DNA from: Nitrosopumilus sp. b3
GTDB lineage: Archaea > Thermoproteota > Nitrososphaeria > Nitrososphaerales > Nitrosopumilaceae
Assembly (NCBI RefSeq): GCF_014078525.1
Contig: NZ_MU078695.1
Span: 1-64,000 of the forward strand
DNA length: 64,000 bases
Reading direction: 5' to 3'
This document shows positions 25,481-36,552 of this stretch, one piece after another. The first letter of the stretch is position 1; every line of letters starts with the position of its first letter. The notes beneath the pieces were generated by a model. The model had not been told where the DNA came from and made no database searches. It saw nothing but the letters and a program-made list of their open reading frames with translations. The translations under genes were made by a program, and so were the position numbers.

Positions 25481-28296
25481 TTTTTCAATAATTTTCTCAA
25501 AAACTTTCCAGTATAACTTCCCGGTGCCTTTGATACTGTAATAGGTGTTCCAGTAGCCACAATTTTACCACCTTCATCTCCCCCTTCAGGACCAAGATCA
25601 ATTAGCCAGTCAGAATTTTTGATAATATCCATATTGTGCTCTATTACAACAACAGTATTTCCCAAGTTTACTAATCGATTAAGGACATCAAGTAATTTTT
25701 GAACATCTGCAAAATGCAATCCAGTAGTAGGCTCATCTAAAATATAGAGTGTTTTTCCAGTACCACGTTTTGAGAGCTCAGATGCAAGTTTTACTCTTTG
25801 AGCTTCCCCCCCAGACAAAGTGGTCGATGATTGTCCAAGTTTGATATATCCCAATCCAACATCATATACGGTTTGTAATTTTCGTTTAATTGATGGAACA
25901 TTTTCAAAGAAATTCAATGCCTCATAAACTGTCATGTCTAAAATATCTGAAATATTTTTACCCTTGTACAATACAGATAATGTTTCAGTGTTGTATCTTT
26001 TTCCTTTGCATTCATCACATTTTACATAAACGTCAGACAAAAACTGCATCTCAATTTGTTTTACGCCATCTCCATCACATGCAAAACATCTACCATCAGC
26101 TACATTAAATGAGAATTGCCCAGGGGCATAACCGCGTTCTTTTGATAGTGCTGTATTTGCATATAATTCTCTAATTGGAGTAAATGCTCCGATGTATGTT
26201 GCAGGATTTGATCTAGGGGTTCGCCCAATTGGAGATTGATCAATTGCAATGACTTTATCGATATTTTCTAAACCAGTAATTTCTTTGTGGTTTCCTGGCC
26301 TGACATTTGTTTTATAAAAATGACTTTCCAAGGTTTTAAGCAATACATCATTGATCAAAGTGGATTTTCCAGAACCTGAAACCCCAGTGACAGATACAAA
26401 AAGCCCCAGGGGGATTTCAACATCAATTTCTTTGAGATTATTTTCTGATGCTTTTTTTATGGTTAGTAAACCAGACTTGTTTCGAATTTTATTTTCTAAT
26501 GATATCAAAGAACTATCCTTAAGATATGCACCTGTAACAGAATCACTCCCATTGAGAATTTTTTTCACAGTTCCTTCAAAAACTACATTACCTCCATGAA
26601 TACCTGCACCCGGACCCAAATCGACTATCCAGTCTGAATTTCGTATAACTTCTTCGTCATGCTCTACTACAATAACAGAATTTCCAAGATTTCGTAGCTT
26701 GTTTAGCGTTTTTATTAGTCTTGCATTATCACGCTGATGCAATCCAATTGTAGGCTCATCAAGAACATACAATACCCCTGTAAGGTTTGAGCCAATCTGA
26801 GTAGCTAATCGAATTCTTTGAGATTCACCTCCAGATAATGTGGAGCTTAATCTGTTTAACGATAAATAATTCAAACCCACATTCATTAGAAATTCTAAGC
26901 GTTCTTTGATCTCTTTTAGAACATCTTTTGCAATGTATTGTTCATTTTTAGTTAATTTTAGAGTGGAAAAAAAATCATAGCAATGATCAATTGACATGTT
27001 ACAAACATCCATTATTCCTTGCTCATTGATTTTTACTGCAAGTGATTCAGGTTTTAGTTTTTTACCATTACATGCAGTACAAGGGGTATCACGCATGAAT
27101 TGTTTTAGCCATTCACGTTTGGATTCAGAATCAGTTTCCATGAATACCCGTTGAAGATTTACGAGTACTCCCTCAAATGCATCAGTATATTGCCAAGAAG
27201 AGTCACCAGATTTTGAGCGATATTTAAAATCAATTAAATCAGATGTCCCATGTAAAATAATATCAAAATGTTTTGGCTTAATTTTTTCCAAAGGAGTCAT
27301 CAAGTCAAAACCAAATTTCATTCCAACTGCCCTTAATGCTTGTCTTCTAAATGATGAGAACCTACCACTCCAGGGAACAATTGCACCATCCAAAATAGAT
27401 TTTGATTTATCAGGAATTACCAAATCAGCATCAAATTCCATCTTTACTCCCAATCCATTGCAGGTTTTGCACATTCCAAATGGGGAATTAAATGAAAAAG
27501 AACGAGGCTCTAATTCACCAACTGTCAATCCACAATAAGGACAGGCATTGTTTTGTGAGAAGATTTTTTCTGCCTTGTCAGTTGCAATCATAACATCACC
27601 TTTGGATGATTTTATTGCAGTTTGAATTGCCTCAAATAATCGTGATCTTTCTGATTTTTCTGTAGTTATTCTATCAACGATTATCTCAATATTGTGCCAT
27701 TTTTGCCTATCAAGTGGAGGAATATCATCATCTAGGCTCAAAATTTCGCCATTAACACGAATTCTAGAATAGCCATCCTTCTTGATTTGCTCAAATAATT
27801 TCTCATATGTTCCTTTTTTTCTTTGAATGATTGGAGCCAGAATCAGAATTTTTTTCCCTGAAAAATCTTTCAGGACTGAATCACATATTCTCTCAATTGA
27901 TTGTGTAGATACTTTTCTACCACAATTAGTACAATATGGAATACCAATTCTAGCATAAAGCAATCTCATGTAATCATAAATTTCAGTCGTAGTACCCACA
28001 GTTGAACGAGGATTTTTACTTGTAGTTTTTTGTTGAATAGAAATAGCAGGGGATAGTCCTTCAATAGAATCAACATCAGGTTTATCCATCATCTCTAAGA
28101 ATTGTCGTGCATATGCAGAAAGCGATTCAACATATCGTCGTTGTCCTTCTGCATAAATTGTGTCAAAAGCTAATGTAGATTTACCAGAACCAGACAAACC
28201 ACTAATTACTACAAGTTTATTTTTCGGAATATCAATATCCAAATTTTTTAGATTATGGTGTCGTGCTCCACGAATTTTTAATTTATTTTCTGTCAT
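25477..28296 (-). CDS. uvrA: UvrA excinuclease ATPase subunit
   Basis: This 939-aa ABC-class DNA damage sensor has two ATPase modules: Walker [10 protein letters not shown] and GVSGSGKST, and signatures LSGGESQR and LSGGEAQR. Zinc modules are visible as CPYCG...CKTC and CFACDGDG...CDEC. The length is normal. The start overlaps the end of uvrB by 14 bases. The B-A-C order on one transcript suggests transfer of the pathway as a unit from bacteria. Confidence 0.95.
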   Translation of the reverse strand: MTENKLKIRGARHHNLKNLDIDIPKNKLVVISGLSGSGKSTLAFDTIYAEGQRRYVESLSAYARQFLEMMDKPDVDSIEGLSPAISIQQKTTSKNPRSTVGTTTEIYDYMRLLYARIGIPYCTNCGRKVSTQSIERICDSVLKDFSGKKILILAPIIQRKKGTYEKLFEQIKKDGYSRIRVNGEILSLDDDIPPLDRQKWHNIEIIVDRITTEKSERSRLFEAIQTAIKSSKGDVMIATDKAEKIFSQNNACPYCGLTVGELEPRSFSFNSPFGMCKTCNGLGVKMEFDADLVIPDKSKSILDGAIVPWSGRFSSFRRQALRAVGMKFGFDLMTPLEKIKPKHFDIILHGTSDLIDFKYRSKSGDSSWQYTDAFEGVLVNLQRVFMETDSESKREWLKQFMRDTPCTACNGKKLKPESLAVKINEQGIMDVCNMSIDHCYDFFSTLKLTKNEQYIAKDVLKEIKERLEFLMNVGLNYLSLNRLSSTLSGGESQRIRLATQIGSNLTGVLYVLDEPTIGLHQRDNARLIKTLNKLRNLGNSVIVVEHDEEVIRNSDWIVDLGPGAGIHGGNVVFEGTVKKILNGSDSVTGAYLKDSSLISLENKIRNKSGLLTIKKASENNLKEIDVEIPLGLFVSVTGVSGSGKSTLINDVLLKTLESHFYKTNVRPGNHKEITGLENIDKVIAIDQSPIGRTPRSNPATYIGAFTPIRELYANTALSKERGYAPGQFSFNVADGRCFACDGDGVKQIEMQFLSDVYVKCDECKGKRYNTETLSVLYKGKNISDILDMTVYEALNFFENVPSIKRKLQTVYDVGLGYIKLGQSSTTLSGGEAQRVKLASELSKRGTGKTLYILDEPTTGLHFADVQKLLDVLNRLVNLGNTVVVIEHNMDIIKNSDWLIDLGPEGGDEGGKIVATGTPITVSKAPGSYTGKFLRKLLKK

Positions 28297-30244
28297 CTTT
28301 TAATTGAATCTCCTTTTCTAGTCTTTTTATTCTATCCCTGCATTCAATTGCCCGCTCAAAGTCTAAATCTTCAGAATATTTTTTCATTTGAGCTTCCAAA
28401 TCAACAATGTCATTGTGTAAATCATGAGTTGATTTTAGTTTAGATTCATCTAATGCCGTTTCTTGTTCTGGTACAGATTTTATGATAGTCTTTGGTGTTA
28501 TATTATGTTCTAGATTATATTGAATTTGTTTTTCTCTTCTGCGTGTAGTTTCATTCATTGCATTTTTCATAGATTGGGTATTGTTATCGGCATACATTAT
28601 CACAGTGCCATGTTCATTTCTTGCTGCTCTGCCACATGTTTGAATTAAACTAGTAAAATTTCGTAAGAAGCCCTCTTTGTCTGCATCTAAAATTGCTACA
28701 AGTGATACTTCGGGAATATCTAATCCTTCTCTGAGCAAGTTGATTCCAACAAGGACATCAAATTCTCCAAGGCGTAATTGCCTGATTAATTCAGTTCTTT
28801 GCAACCCATCAATTTCTGAATGCATGTATCTGACCCTAACTTGTTTTTTGGATAGGTATTCTGCCAAATCTTCTGCCATTCTTTTTGTAAGTGTTGTAAC
28901 TAAAACACGCTCAGATTTGGCAGATCTTTTGTTAATTTCATTAATTAAATCATCCATTTGACCTTGTGTGGGCCTAATTTCAACTACAGGATCTAGCAGT
29001 CCAGTTGGCCTTACAAGTTGCTCGGCAATTTTAGATGAGATTTTTTTCTCATATTCTGAAGGAGTTGCAGAGACAAATATCGTGTTTTTGATATACCCTT
29101 CGAACTCCTCAAATTTTAGGGGTCTATTGTCAAATGCACTTGGTAATCTAAATCCATATGTGACAAGTTCATTTTTTCTTGAATGATCACCTTTGTACAT
29201 GCCATGTAGTTGAGGTATGGTCACATGTGATTCATCAATTACAAGAATGTAATCATCTCCAAAAAAATCCATCAAACAGAATGCCTTTTCTCCAGGGGAA
29301 CGTCCATCAAAATGTCTAGAATAATTTTCAATACCAGAACAATATCCTAATTCCTCAATCATCTCTAAATCATATTTTGTTCTCATTTCAAGTCTTTGTT
29401 TTTCTAATTCATTTAATTCAGGTAATCGTTTTTGTAATTCCTTTTTGATTGAGTTAACAGCCTTTTGACGAACATCTTTTGCAATTAGATAATGTTTTGC
29501 AGGAAAAATCTTCATTTGCAATACTTTCTTTTTTTCTTTTAAAGAAACATGATCAAGCAATGTAATTTTTTCTATTTCATCTCCAAACATGGAAATTCTC
29601 ACTAGATCTTCAGAATATGCAGGAGTTACATCAATGGTATCACCTTTTACCCTAAAGTTTCCTGGTGCTACATCTGTATCATTTCTCTCATATCTTGCAT
29701 CGATGAATTTTCGAATAATCTCTGTTCGTTTAATTTCTTCTCCAGTTTTTATTGTAATTGCTAAATCTTCCCAATCCTTTGGATTTCCTAGAGAGTAAAT
29801 ACATGAAACTGTAGAGACAATTATTGTAGGCTCTCCAGATAAAAGCATCGCAGTTGCCTCTAGCCTTAATTTTTCAATTTTTTCATTAATTTGAGTATCT
29901 TTTTCAATATACGTATCAGTTTGAGGAAGGTAGCTTTCTGGCTGGTAGTAGTCATAATATGAAACAAAATAACCAACGTTATTTTTAGGGAAAAATTGCT
30001 TTAGTTCCGAATAGAGCTGAGCTGCCAAAGTTTTGTTATGAGATATTACAAGTGTGTTTTTTCCTGTTCTAGCAATTACATTTGCAATTGAGAATGTTTT
30101 GCCACTTCCAGTAACCCCAAGTAAAGTTTGAATTGATTTTTTCTTTACACCCTCAACTAGAGCATCAATTGCTTGTGGCTGATCCCCCGTAGGCAAATAC
30201 TCAGATACCAATTCAAATCTAGATGTTTGCTCCAACATATACAA
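28283..30244 (-). CDS. uvrB: UvrB excinuclease helicase subunit
   Basis: This 653-aa protein loads on damaged DNA after UvrA. The Walker A is GVTGSGKTF; the beta-hairpin region ([12 protein letters not shown]), DEAD-like VIDESHVT and the C-terminal helicase motifs (QTCGRAARN) follow, and a UVR motif that contacts UvrC is at the end. It is first in the uvrBAC operon; the two Met codons at the start (MYM) leave two residues of doubt. Confidence 0.95.
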   Translation of the reverse strand: MYMLEQTSRFELVSEYLPTGDQPQAIDALVEGVKKKSIQTLLGVTGSGKTFSIANVIARTGKNTLVISHNKTLAAQLYSELKQFFPKNNVGYFVSYYDYYQPESYLPQTDTYIEKDTQINEKIEKLRLEATAMLLSGEPTIIVSTVSCIYSLGNPKDWEDLAITIKTGEEIKRTEIIRKFIDARYERNDTDVAPGNFRVKGDTIDVTPAYSEDLVRISMFGDEIEKITLLDHVSLKEKKKVLQMKIFPAKHYLIAKDVRQKAVNSIKKELQKRLPELNELEKQRLEMRTKYDLEMIEELGYCSGIENYSRHFDGRSPGEKAFCLMDFFGDDYILVIDESHVTIPQLHGMYKGDHSRKNELVTYGFRLPSAFDNRPLKFEEFEGYIKNTIFVSATPSEYEKKISSKIAEQLVRPTGLLDPVVEIRPTQGQMDDLINEINKRSAKSERVLVTTLTKRMAEDLAEYLSKKQVRVRYMHSEIDGLQRTELIRQLRLGEFDVLVGINLLREGLDIPEVSLVAILDADKEGFLRNFTSLIQTCGRAARNEHGTVIMYADNNTQSMKNAMNETTRRREKQIQYNLEHNITPKTIIKSVPEQETALDESKLKSTHDLHNDIVDLEAQMKKYSEDLDFERAIECRDRIKRLEKEIQLKDDRK

Positions 30245-30357
30245 TCCCTAGAAACTGAACTTATAGCTAACGTTTCTTAATTGAAACCTAGAGGTAAACA
30301 AAAAAATAATTTCATAATTAACTTAGATTAAAAAAATCGATTTTTATAAAAAATGTT

Positions 30358-30531
30358 TCATCTATCTTTAATTGTGGATTGAATTTTGATTTTATCGCCT
30401 GTTGATAATTGAAGATCGTGCTTGAATTCTGCATGAGCGACTATTTTCTTCATCAAAGTTGCCGTATCATTTGCAGTTGTTGACCAAGTACAGTCTTTTA
30501 CCAAGCTAGAGCATGTGTAACTTTTTGCCAT
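30358..30531 (-). CDS. DUF1059-family small protein
   Basis: A 57-aa ORF, ATG at 30531 to TGA at 30358, reads MAKSYTCSSLVKDCTWSTTA at its start and LMKKIVAHAEFKH in the middle. This is the DUF1059 pattern: MxKxYxC, then a Cys-containing segment, then a helix with H-A-x-x-x-H. The function of the family is unknown. It is monocistronic, between uvrB and the PNPOx-like gene. Confidence 0.75.
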   Translation of the reverse strand: MAKSYTCSSLVKDCTWSTTANDTATLMKKIVAHAEFKHDLQLSTGDKIKIQSTIKDR

Positions 30532-30613
30532 AACTCAAAGTAGTTTTAAACAATATAGTACATGTGTGTGTTCGATTTGAATAAACTTGAGGTAAACATA
30601 GAAAAAGATCTGT

Positions 30614-31246
30614 CTACCAAATGGGTTCATCAATCATTCTTAAACCATCCGTTGTTTCTTCAAAACCCATTATTTTTAGAGTTTGTTTAGATGAAGGGGA
30701 ATTTTTTTTCAAAATATTTTTTGCAAGTTCCATCCTATCTTCGGGCTTCAAGTGTTGCCCTATTTTGTACTTGCCATGAATTGTATGTGGAACAACTTTG
30801 ATAATGCTAACAGCATCCAAAACTCGCATTTGAGATTCAATAGGATCATACTTTCCTTCAGGCTGATATTTTTCCATTAGACCATTAAGTGCAAGTGTTT
30901 TTTCATCTCTATCAATTACAAATATTCCAGTTCCTTTTATTACAACACTGATGTATAGTGTATCTGCAAGTGAGGCGTTGTGAGGATCTTCAAAATAGGA
31001 TGGCAAAAATTCTAGTTCTCTGTCAGCCTCAAATCCAACTTTATTATTTCTAGAAATATTATCTAATTTTTCACCCTTTACATGAGAATGCATGTAAATA
31101 GCATCATTAAGAAATACAAAATTCATTGGAATTATTTGAGGGAATCCGTTAGCATCAATACTTGATAGTCGACCTACGTGTTCATCATGTAGAAATTCTT
31201 TAATTTTTTCATATGATTTAATCTGAAGAATTCCTACTAGTTGCAT
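30614..31246 (-). CDS. Pyridoxamine 5'-phosphate oxidase-like flavin/F420-binding protein
   Basis: This 210-aa split-barrel protein opens with IKEFLHDEHVGRLSSIDANGFPQIIPMNF and continues YMHSHVKGEKLDNISRNNKVGFE, the usual PNPOx-like/NimA-type motifs. Members bind FMN, F420 or heme and reduce varied substrates. The remaining C-terminal third (LMEKYQPEGKYDP) resembles a longer subfamily. The exact substrate cannot be read. Confidence 0.75.
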   Translation of the reverse strand: MQLVGILQIKSYEKIKEFLHDEHVGRLSSIDANGFPQIIPMNFVFLNDAIYMHSHVKGEKLDNISRNNKVGFEADRELEFLPSYFEDPHNASLADTLYISVVIKGTGIFVIDRDEKTLALNGLMEKYQPEGKYDPIESQMRVLDAVSIIKVVPHTIHGKYKIGQHLKPEDRMELAKNILKKNSPSSKQTLKIMGFEETTDGLRMIDEPIW

Positions 31247-31323
31247 AAATTAAATAAAATAAATAATATTATAAATCCAGATCATAAAAAATAGCTAAAA
31301 TACAAGATAGGTAAAAAACAAGT

Positions 31324-31548
31324 ATGGATGATCCATACCTTGATGAATTAAAAAATGACTTTAGAAATTATTCTGATCAATTAAAAAAATTAAAAAAGAA
31401 ATTGCTAAAGACAAATTCAACAGAATTACAAACTAAAATAATTAAACAGATTGATTCTATTGCAAACAAAATGGAGAACAATCAAAAACAATCAGTCAAA
31501 GTAACAAAATCTAGATTAAAAGAAATAAAGAAAAGATCAAAAAAGTGA
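31324..31548 (+). CDS. Small coiled-coil hypothetical protein
   Basis: This 74-aa, lysine-rich protein is predicted by eye to be one long helix with heptads (LKNDFRNYSDQLKKLKKKLL). No domain recognised. ATG start with TATA-like AT-rich sequence upstream. It lies 63 bases before another small gene on the same strand. Confidence 0.55.
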   Translation: MDDPYLDELKNDFRNYSDQLKKLKKKLLKTNSTELQTKIIKQIDSIANKMENNQKQSVKVTKSRLKEIKKRSKK

Positions 31549-31611
31549 CTTTATCTTTCATATTTTTTATGAATGTAAATTGCTAAATTTAGGTTTGAGA
31601 TTCCATTATAG

Positions 31612-32031
31612 ATGAGGGAAATTGATGAGGGATACGAAGATGCAACCAAAAAAGTATTAGATCTTTTAGAAGAGTGGGGTTCAGAGTCAAAATTTATCTG
31701 GTTTAGAGAGATACACAGAATCACAGACATTGACAAAGGACTTCTGCGGAATATTCTAAATGAGTTAAAAAAATCAAAAGAGGTAAAAGACATGCATGGA
31801 ACAAATAATAGAATATTTTTTTGTCTCAAAAAATACTATATCAAATGCAGAGATGTTGAATTTAGATTCAAAGGAAAAGAGATAATGTTAAGAGATGGAA
31901 GCAAAACAAAGATTATTCAGGGCTCAACAAACGCAACAGAGCGGACACGAAAAAGATTAGAAAAACAGAAAAACAAACGCAGAGCAAAGGCATTTACAAA
32001 AGCTAAAAACAAAAGACCCCACAAATCATAA
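31612..32031 (+). CDS. Putative winged-helix protein with basic tail
   Basis: This 139-aa protein reads as a helical N-terminal domain (VLDLLEEWGS, FIWFREIHRITDIDKGLLRNILNELKKSKEV), which fits a winged helix, then a beta segment and a very basic C-terminal tail (KRLEKQKNKRRAKAFTKAKNK). Nucleic-acid binding is likely but inferred. It ends six bases inside the convergent gene at 32026. Confidence 0.55.
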   Translation: MREIDEGYEDATKKVLDLLEEWGSESKFIWFREIHRITDIDKGLLRNILNELKKSKEVKDMHGTNNRIFFCLKKYYIKCRDVEFRFKGKEIMLRDGSKTKIIQGSTNATERTRKRLEKQKNKRRAKAFTKAKNKRPHKS

Positions 32032-32256
32032 GGAATCTTCAGATTGCCTTCGGGAAAAATTAAATTCAGCACGTTTGAGTTTTGAAGATTCAGCAACATC
32101 TTCAGTCATATCATACAAATTATGAAGTTCCATATTTGGAGTCAATTCATCTTCTTGTTCATCATCCAAATCAAATTCTAGATTTGCCAAAATCTCTACA
32201 TTTTCATCTAAAATATCAAGACATTTTCTCACTGATTCAGAAAGATCATCATTCAT
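32026..32256 (-). CDS. Small acidic hypothetical protein
   Basis: From ATG 32256 this is a 76-aa protein rich in Asp and Glu (FDLDDEQEDE) with no family I know. An upstream ATG at 32268 would add four residues. It overlaps the 3' end of the convergent gene by six bases. Confidence 0.5.
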   Translation of the reverse strand: MNDDLSESVRKCLDILDENVEILANLEFDLDDEQEDELTPNMELHNLYDMTEDVAESSKLKRAEFNFSRRQSEDSL

Positions 32257-32317
32257 TATACAATTCATTAAAACAAGCTAAGTAAATGATTTTCTCTATG
32301 CAATAAAATAGAACGTG

Positions 32318-33418
32318 TTATTGCTTGGCTTTTGCTCTAAGTGCAGGCATAACATGACTTGCAAATTTATCAATAGAGCCAAAGTAATTCTTTCCCCAGA
32401 ATCTAATTACAAAGTGATTTACACCGGCATCCATAAATCGCTCAAATGTTGGGATGATATCTTCTGGAGTTCCAACAGCAGTAGATGAACGTGCTATTTT
32501 GTCTGGAATTTTAGTTGCTGCTTCTCTCATTTTAACAATCCAACTTTGATCAGACATTGAATATTCTGTAAAGTATTTTACGAAATCAAATCCTTCAATT
32601 TCTTTTAATCCATGAACTCTCAAAACTTCAGGTTTGAACAAACTAACTTTTACAGCTTCTTTCATTTTTGCCCAAGACTCTTCTGCATCTTCAGAAAAGT
32701 AAACGTCAATATCTAAAGCCATTTGGAAGTTGTCTTTTTCTTCCTGAGTTCTGTTATGCTTATCCATTGAAACTTCGATTTGTTTTCTATGATCCTCAAA
32801 TAATTCAGGAGTGTATCCAATTGGCAACCAACCATCACCGAGTTTTCCCGTTAATTCTAATGTTCGTTTACCACCTGAAGCCATGTAAGTTGGAGGACGT
32901 GGTTTTCTAATTGGTGGTGCTTGCAAACATGCACCTTCTAATTGATAATATTTTCCTGCATAATCAACTGTATTATCTGGAGTCGAATCATACAACGTAT
33001 GAATAACTTCAATTTGTTCAGCCCATTTTGAAACTGGTTTTTCAAATGGAATACAAAATTCTTTTAGATTTTGAGCCTCACCTGCGCCTATTCCGAGAAT
33101 TGCCCTTCCTTTTGAAACCCTATCAAGTGTGATGGCAGCTAGTGCAATATTTGATGGGTGTCTTCTAATTGCGTCAGTAACACAGGTTCCTAATTCAACA
33201 TTATTTGTAACAGCCGCTATTGCAGATAACATAACCCATGGATCTAACACAGTCGCATTTTTCCATTGTGGGACATTGGTGTGATCCATATAGAAGATTG
33301 AATCATATCCAGTTTTATCAGCAAGCATACAAGCTGTTAAAATTTGATCTTCAGTATAGCCAGCTCTTGCGACATTTAATCCATTTTGAATGCCAAATTT
33401 GAGTGTCTTTGAAGCCAA
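32318..33418 (-). CDS. F420-dependent LLM-class oxidoreductase (Mer-like)
   Basis: This roughly 366-aa protein belongs to the luciferase-like TIM-barrel family: MDHTNVPQW, VELGTCVTDAIRRHP, GRAILGIGAGEAQN and PPTYMASGGKRTLELTG are typical of methylene-tetrahydromethanopterin reductases and F420-dependent dehydrogenases. Thaumarchaea make F420, but the substrate cannot be read here. TTG at 33418 (MASKTLKFG) has AAGGT eight bases upstream; an in-frame TTG at 33424 is the alternative. Confidence 0.8.
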   Translation of the reverse strand: MASKTLKFGIQNGLNVARAGYTEDQILTACMLADKTGYDSIFYMDHTNVPQWKNATVLDPWVMLSAIAAVTNNVELGTCVTDAIRRHPSNIALAAITLDRVSKGRAILGIGAGEAQNLKEFCIPFEKPVSKWAEQIEVIHTLYDSTPDNTVDYAGKYYQLEGACLQAPPIRKPRPPTYMASGGKRTLELTGKLGDGWLPIGYTPELFEDHRKQIEVSMDKHNRTQEEKDNFQMALDIDVYFSEDAEESWAKMKEAVKVSLFKPEVLRVHGLKEIEGFDFVKYFTEYSMSDQSWIVKMREAATKIPDKIARSSTAVGTPEDIIPTFERFMDAGVNHFVIRFWGKNYFGSIDKFASHVMPALRAKAKQ

Positions 33419-33519
33419 GTACAATTACCTTAGAGTATTAGCATAAAAAGTTTCATCTAAGCTGCCAATTTCGCAGTTTATGAAGAAAATAGAAAAAAGG
33501 TAAAAAATTTGTAGATTTT

Positions 33520-34464
33520 TTACAAATTACCTGATTTGATGTCTTCAAGACATTTAACAACGTCGTCTTTGGATATTGGAATTGGGTTTGGATCCAAATG
33601 TCCTTTGTCAGTCATTACAACATCTGCAGCTTCAGAAACATCGGCTTTGAGTTCTAATTTGTCAAATCCGAGTTTTTCCATAGCTTCTTTGAATCTATCA
33701 TAGAAGATTGACTTGTTATGCTTGTGTGCAACTGTAGTACAAGATGACAAGGAATAGCCATGTGGTACACCTTCATTTGAGAATACATAGGACAAAGCAT
33801 GTCCTAGAGTCGTTGAGCAATTTCCAAATCCCATTCCAGATAACATTGAACCGTATGGGTAGTTTTCTGGTTTGTCATTCATAATTGCATCATAGAGAAT
33901 CTCAAATGCTTGTTTACATAGAGTTCTAGTCAAGTCATTACCGAGTTTACTGTCATAGCCCTCAGTAGCTTGAGCACATGCATCACAGACAGAATTTTTG
34001 ATGACTTGTTCTGGAGTACCATTCATAAAATATGAATCAACTACAGCCATGTCGGCCAAAAATCTATCTTCGTGTAACAATTTCTTTTTTCCATCAAATT
34101 TTAGAACACAATAAGTTGTCATTTCAGCTCCAGTTCCAAATGTAGTAGGGATCAAAATCTTTTCTACACCAAAATCTTGGGCAGCATATTTTACAACATC
34201 CATTGAACTTCCGCCACCCAATCCAATTAGAACAGATGGTTTTTTGTCTTTGAATTGTGAAATCAATGTATTGACGTCGTCAATTGATGGTTCAGGTTTC
34301 ACTTGATCATATAACAAATAATCCTGAATTCCCATTTTTGCCAACCATTTATCAGAAAGTTCTGGTGGAACGGTTGTTACAACAAGGGCATTTTTTGGAT
34401 ACTCTGTTTGACCAAGTGCGTCTTCTCCAAAGTTGATAACTTTTGGGATACGTACTGTGTGCAT
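33520..34464 (-). CDS. Iron-containing alcohol dehydrogenase, possible semialdehyde reductase
   Basis: This 314-aa group III dehydrogenase has the nucleotide motif IGLGGGSSMDVVKY and metal-ligand His residues in LGHALSY and GVPHGYSLS. It is short for the family (about 380). In the thaumarchaeal 3-hydroxypropionate/4-hydroxybutyrate cycle, Fe-ADH-family enzymes reduce malonic or succinic semialdehyde with NADPH; this gene is a candidate, by knowledge of the pathway and not by direct evidence. It diverges from glycerate kinase. Confidence 0.78.
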   Translation of the reverse strand: MHTVRIPKVINFGEDALGQTEYPKNALVVTTVPPELSDKWLAKMGIQDYLLYDQVKPEPSIDDVNTLISQFKDKKPSVLIGLGGGSSMDVVKYAAQDFGVEKILIPTTFGTGAEMTTYCVLKFDGKKKLLHEDRFLADMAVVDSYFMNGTPEQVIKNSVCDACAQATEGYDSKLGNDLTRTLCKQAFEILYDAIMNDKPENYPYGSMLSGMGFGNCSTTLGHALSYVFSNEGVPHGYSLSSCTTVAHKHNKSIFYDRFKEAMEKLGFDKLELKADVSEAADVVMTDKGHLDPNPIPISKDDVVKCLEDIKSGNL

Positions 34465-34516
34465 AAATCAAAGGCATCATTGATTATTATTATATCTTGC
34501 ATTATTGAATTTGAGT

Positions 34517-35794
34517 ATGATTATACAAAATTTCAAAGATTTGGCAACTACAGATAAGAAAAAAGATTGTCTTGAAATTTTAGAGGCAGGTCTTCAAGCA
34601 GCAGATCCTCAAAATATCATTCCAAAGTATGTATCCCCTAACGAAATTAAGATAAATAATAAAAATATCAATCTTGGAAAATACTCAAACATCTATTCTG
34701 TGGCTTTTGGTAAAGCTGGCGACTCTATGACAAGAGCATTAAATGCAATTGTACCAATAAAAAATGGAATTGTGGTAATCCCCAAGGGTTCAAAATCAAA
34801 AATCAAAGGAAAAAAATTCCAAATTTTCAATTCCAGGCATCCTGAACCTGATAAAACAAGCGTAAAAGCTGCCAAAGAAGTTATGAAATTTGTCCAAAAT
34901 AAGAGAAGTGATGATTTTATCATTTTTCTTGTATCAGGAGGAGGATCCTCACTTTTGGCCATGCCTGATGAAATTACTCTTGATGACAAAGTCCACGTTA
35001 CAAAATTACTTTTAAAAACTGGTGTGAGTATACAAGAGTTCAATTGTATTAGGAAACACCTATCAAAAATCAAAGGGGGCAAATTGATTGAAAAGATGAA
35101 ATGCCAAGGAGTCAGTTTGGTAATGTCAGATGTTGAAGGAGATGATCTTTCATCCATTGCTTCAGGTACAACATACATGGATGATACTACATATGCAGAT
35201 GCATTAGAAATCATCGACAAATACAAAATACGATGGAAGATACCAACTGAAGTTTTACAGATTTTAGAGAACGGCTTAAATAAAAAAACAAACGAAAAGC
35301 CAAAAAAATCTAAAATTGATAATTTTGTTATTGCAAACAACAAAGGTTGCTTAGATGCAATGAAGAAAAAAGCTGAAGATATAGGATACAAAGTAGATAC
35401 CATGCAGGTTTTTGGCGACATTAAAGAGGTAGTACCAAAAATACTTGGAAATATTTCAGAAAAGCAAAATACATGTTTGATTTTTGGAGGGGAGCCAACG
35501 GTGAAAGTTTTGGGAAAAGGTATGGGAGGCAGAAATCAAGAATTAGTTTTAAGAATTTTAAAGAATTCTCAGAAATCAAAAAAAATGATTATTTCATCTA
35601 TGGGAACAGATGGAATAGATGGGAATTCCAGATTTGCAGGTGCAATAACCGAAAATGTCAAAATAGATTTGAGTGTGATGAAAGAATTTCTCAGAAATAG
35701 TGATTCAGGTAGATTCTTTGAAAAGCAAAAAGCAAATATTCTCACTGATTTTACTCACACTAATTTAATGGACATAGGCGTGATTTTAAGATAA
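34517..35794 (+). CDS. Glycerate 2-kinase (MOFRL family)
   Basis: This 425-aa protein phosphorylates glycerate to 2-phosphoglycerate. It shows the GckA/MOFRL pattern: VAFGKAGDSMTRAL, NSRHPEPDKTSVKAA, FLVSGGGSSLLAMP, IRKHLSKIKGGKL and the C-terminal FGGEPTVKVLGKGMGGRNQEL with SSMGTDGIDGN. ATG 34517 is preferred; the frame also has TTG at 34505. The shared upstream region with the divergent Fe-ADH is about 50 bases. Confidence 0.88.
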   Translation: MIIQNFKDLATTDKKKDCLEILEAGLQAADPQNIIPKYVSPNEIKINNKNINLGKYSNIYSVAFGKAGDSMTRALNAIVPIKNGIVVIPKGSKSKIKGKKFQIFNSRHPEPDKTSVKAAKEVMKFVQNKRSDDFIIFLVSGGGSSLLAMPDEITLDDKVHVTKLLLKTGVSIQEFNCIRKHLSKIKGGKLIEKMKCQGVSLVMSDVEGDDLSSIASGTTYMDDTTYADALEIIDKYKIRWKIPTEVLQILENGLNKKTNEKPKKSKIDNFVIANNKGCLDAMKKKAEDIGYKVDTMQVFGDIKEVVPKILGNISEKQNTCLIFGGEPTVKVLGKGMGGRNQELVLRILKNSQKSKKMIISSMGTDGIDGNSRFAGAITENVKIDLSVMKEFLRNSDSGRFFEKQKANILTDFTHTNLMDIGVILR

Positions 35795-35812
35795 ATTTGT
35801 GGATTTTTGAAT

Positions 35813-35920
35813 TCATTTATGACAATCACAATTGCAGTTGTTTGGAACACATCGATGAGCGATACAATCTTTACATCCTTTGCTTCTTCCACTTTTTACT
35901 CGTAGCCATTCTTTATCCAA
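35813..35920 (-). CDS. 35-aa cysteine-rich small protein
   Basis: A short ORF begins at TTG 35920, directly after an in-frame stop, and ends at TGA 35813. It encodes a basic start (DKEWLRVKSGRSKG), then C-x2-C, C-x4-C and C-x-C-x-H (CKDC, RCVPNNCNCDCHK), enough ligands for a zinc site. The gap otherwise holds nothing. The ORF is tiny and has a TTG start, but the dense Cys/His pattern is unlikely by chance. Confidence 0.5.
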   Translation of the reverse strand: MDKEWLRVKSGRSKGCKDCIAHRCVPNNCNCDCHK

Positions 35921-35982
35921 TTATTGCACTGATGATTTGTATTTTTGATTCAAGATAAACTATTGTAAACTAAGGTTCAATC

Positions 35983-36282
35983 CTATCCTGACTTCTCATA
36001 ATAATCAACAGGATGTGTGAATTGTCTGTTATAGTCAACTTCTTGCCAGAATTTTTCTTCATCAATATCTTTTCCTTCCTGAATCCAGACATTGAGGATT
36101 TTTTGCATAAACATTTGCGTCGTATCATCAATTTGAGGCCTTACACCTGTCTCTTTTTCTATTCTATCTCGTTCTTCTTTGAATTTTTTTAGTAAGCCTT
36201 TGAGATTTTTGCCATTTATTTGGGCAGTTTTTTTTCTTTTTTGAGACTGTAAATCCTTTTTGAAATTTGATAAAAAACCCAT
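35983..36282 (-). CDS. Hypothetical protein
   Basis: This 99-aa basic protein (KDLQSQKRKKTAQINGK) is helical in the middle and ends DYNRQFTHPVDYYEKSG. No known domain. It reads as soluble. ATG start; the next gene on the strand is a small acidic ORF 40 bases upstream. Confidence 0.5.
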   Translation of the reverse strand: MGFLSNFKKDLQSQKRKKTAQINGKNLKGLLKKFKEERDRIEKETGVRPQIDDTTQMFMQKILNVWIQEGKDIDEEKFWQEVDYNRQFTHPVDYYEKSG

Positions 36283-36321
36283 ACTAGAATTATTCTTTTG
36301 TTTTAAAAAAGAGTTTAGAAT

Positions 36322-36465
36322 TCAATCCTCAGAATCATCATATTTTTCATCCTGAATATAATTATCCTGTAGTTCCAGTTGATGGTCTTCTTTCACATCA
36401 TCCTGCTCTAGTTTCTTCCATTCTTTGGTGGTTTTGTCATCATCATCGTTCACAAAATAATTCAC
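36322..36465 (-). CDS. Small acidic protein
   Basis: A 47-aa ORF from GTG 36465 (or GTG 36453) to TGA 36322 begins NYFVNDDDDKTTKEWKKLEQ and is extremely acidic throughout, with 17 Asp or Glu residues. It is too short for a confident call, but the composition is like other small acidic proteins in this genome type. The region has no other feature. Confidence 0.4.
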   Translation of the reverse strand: MNYFVNDDDDKTTKEWKKLEQDDVKEDHQLELQDNYIQDEKYDDSED

Positions 36466-36552
36466 AAATCATGACATATTAGCTGAGGGATAATTTTCAA
36501 GTTTGATAATATTTAATTTAATGAAAATAGAAATAAAATATTTTTTATCAGA

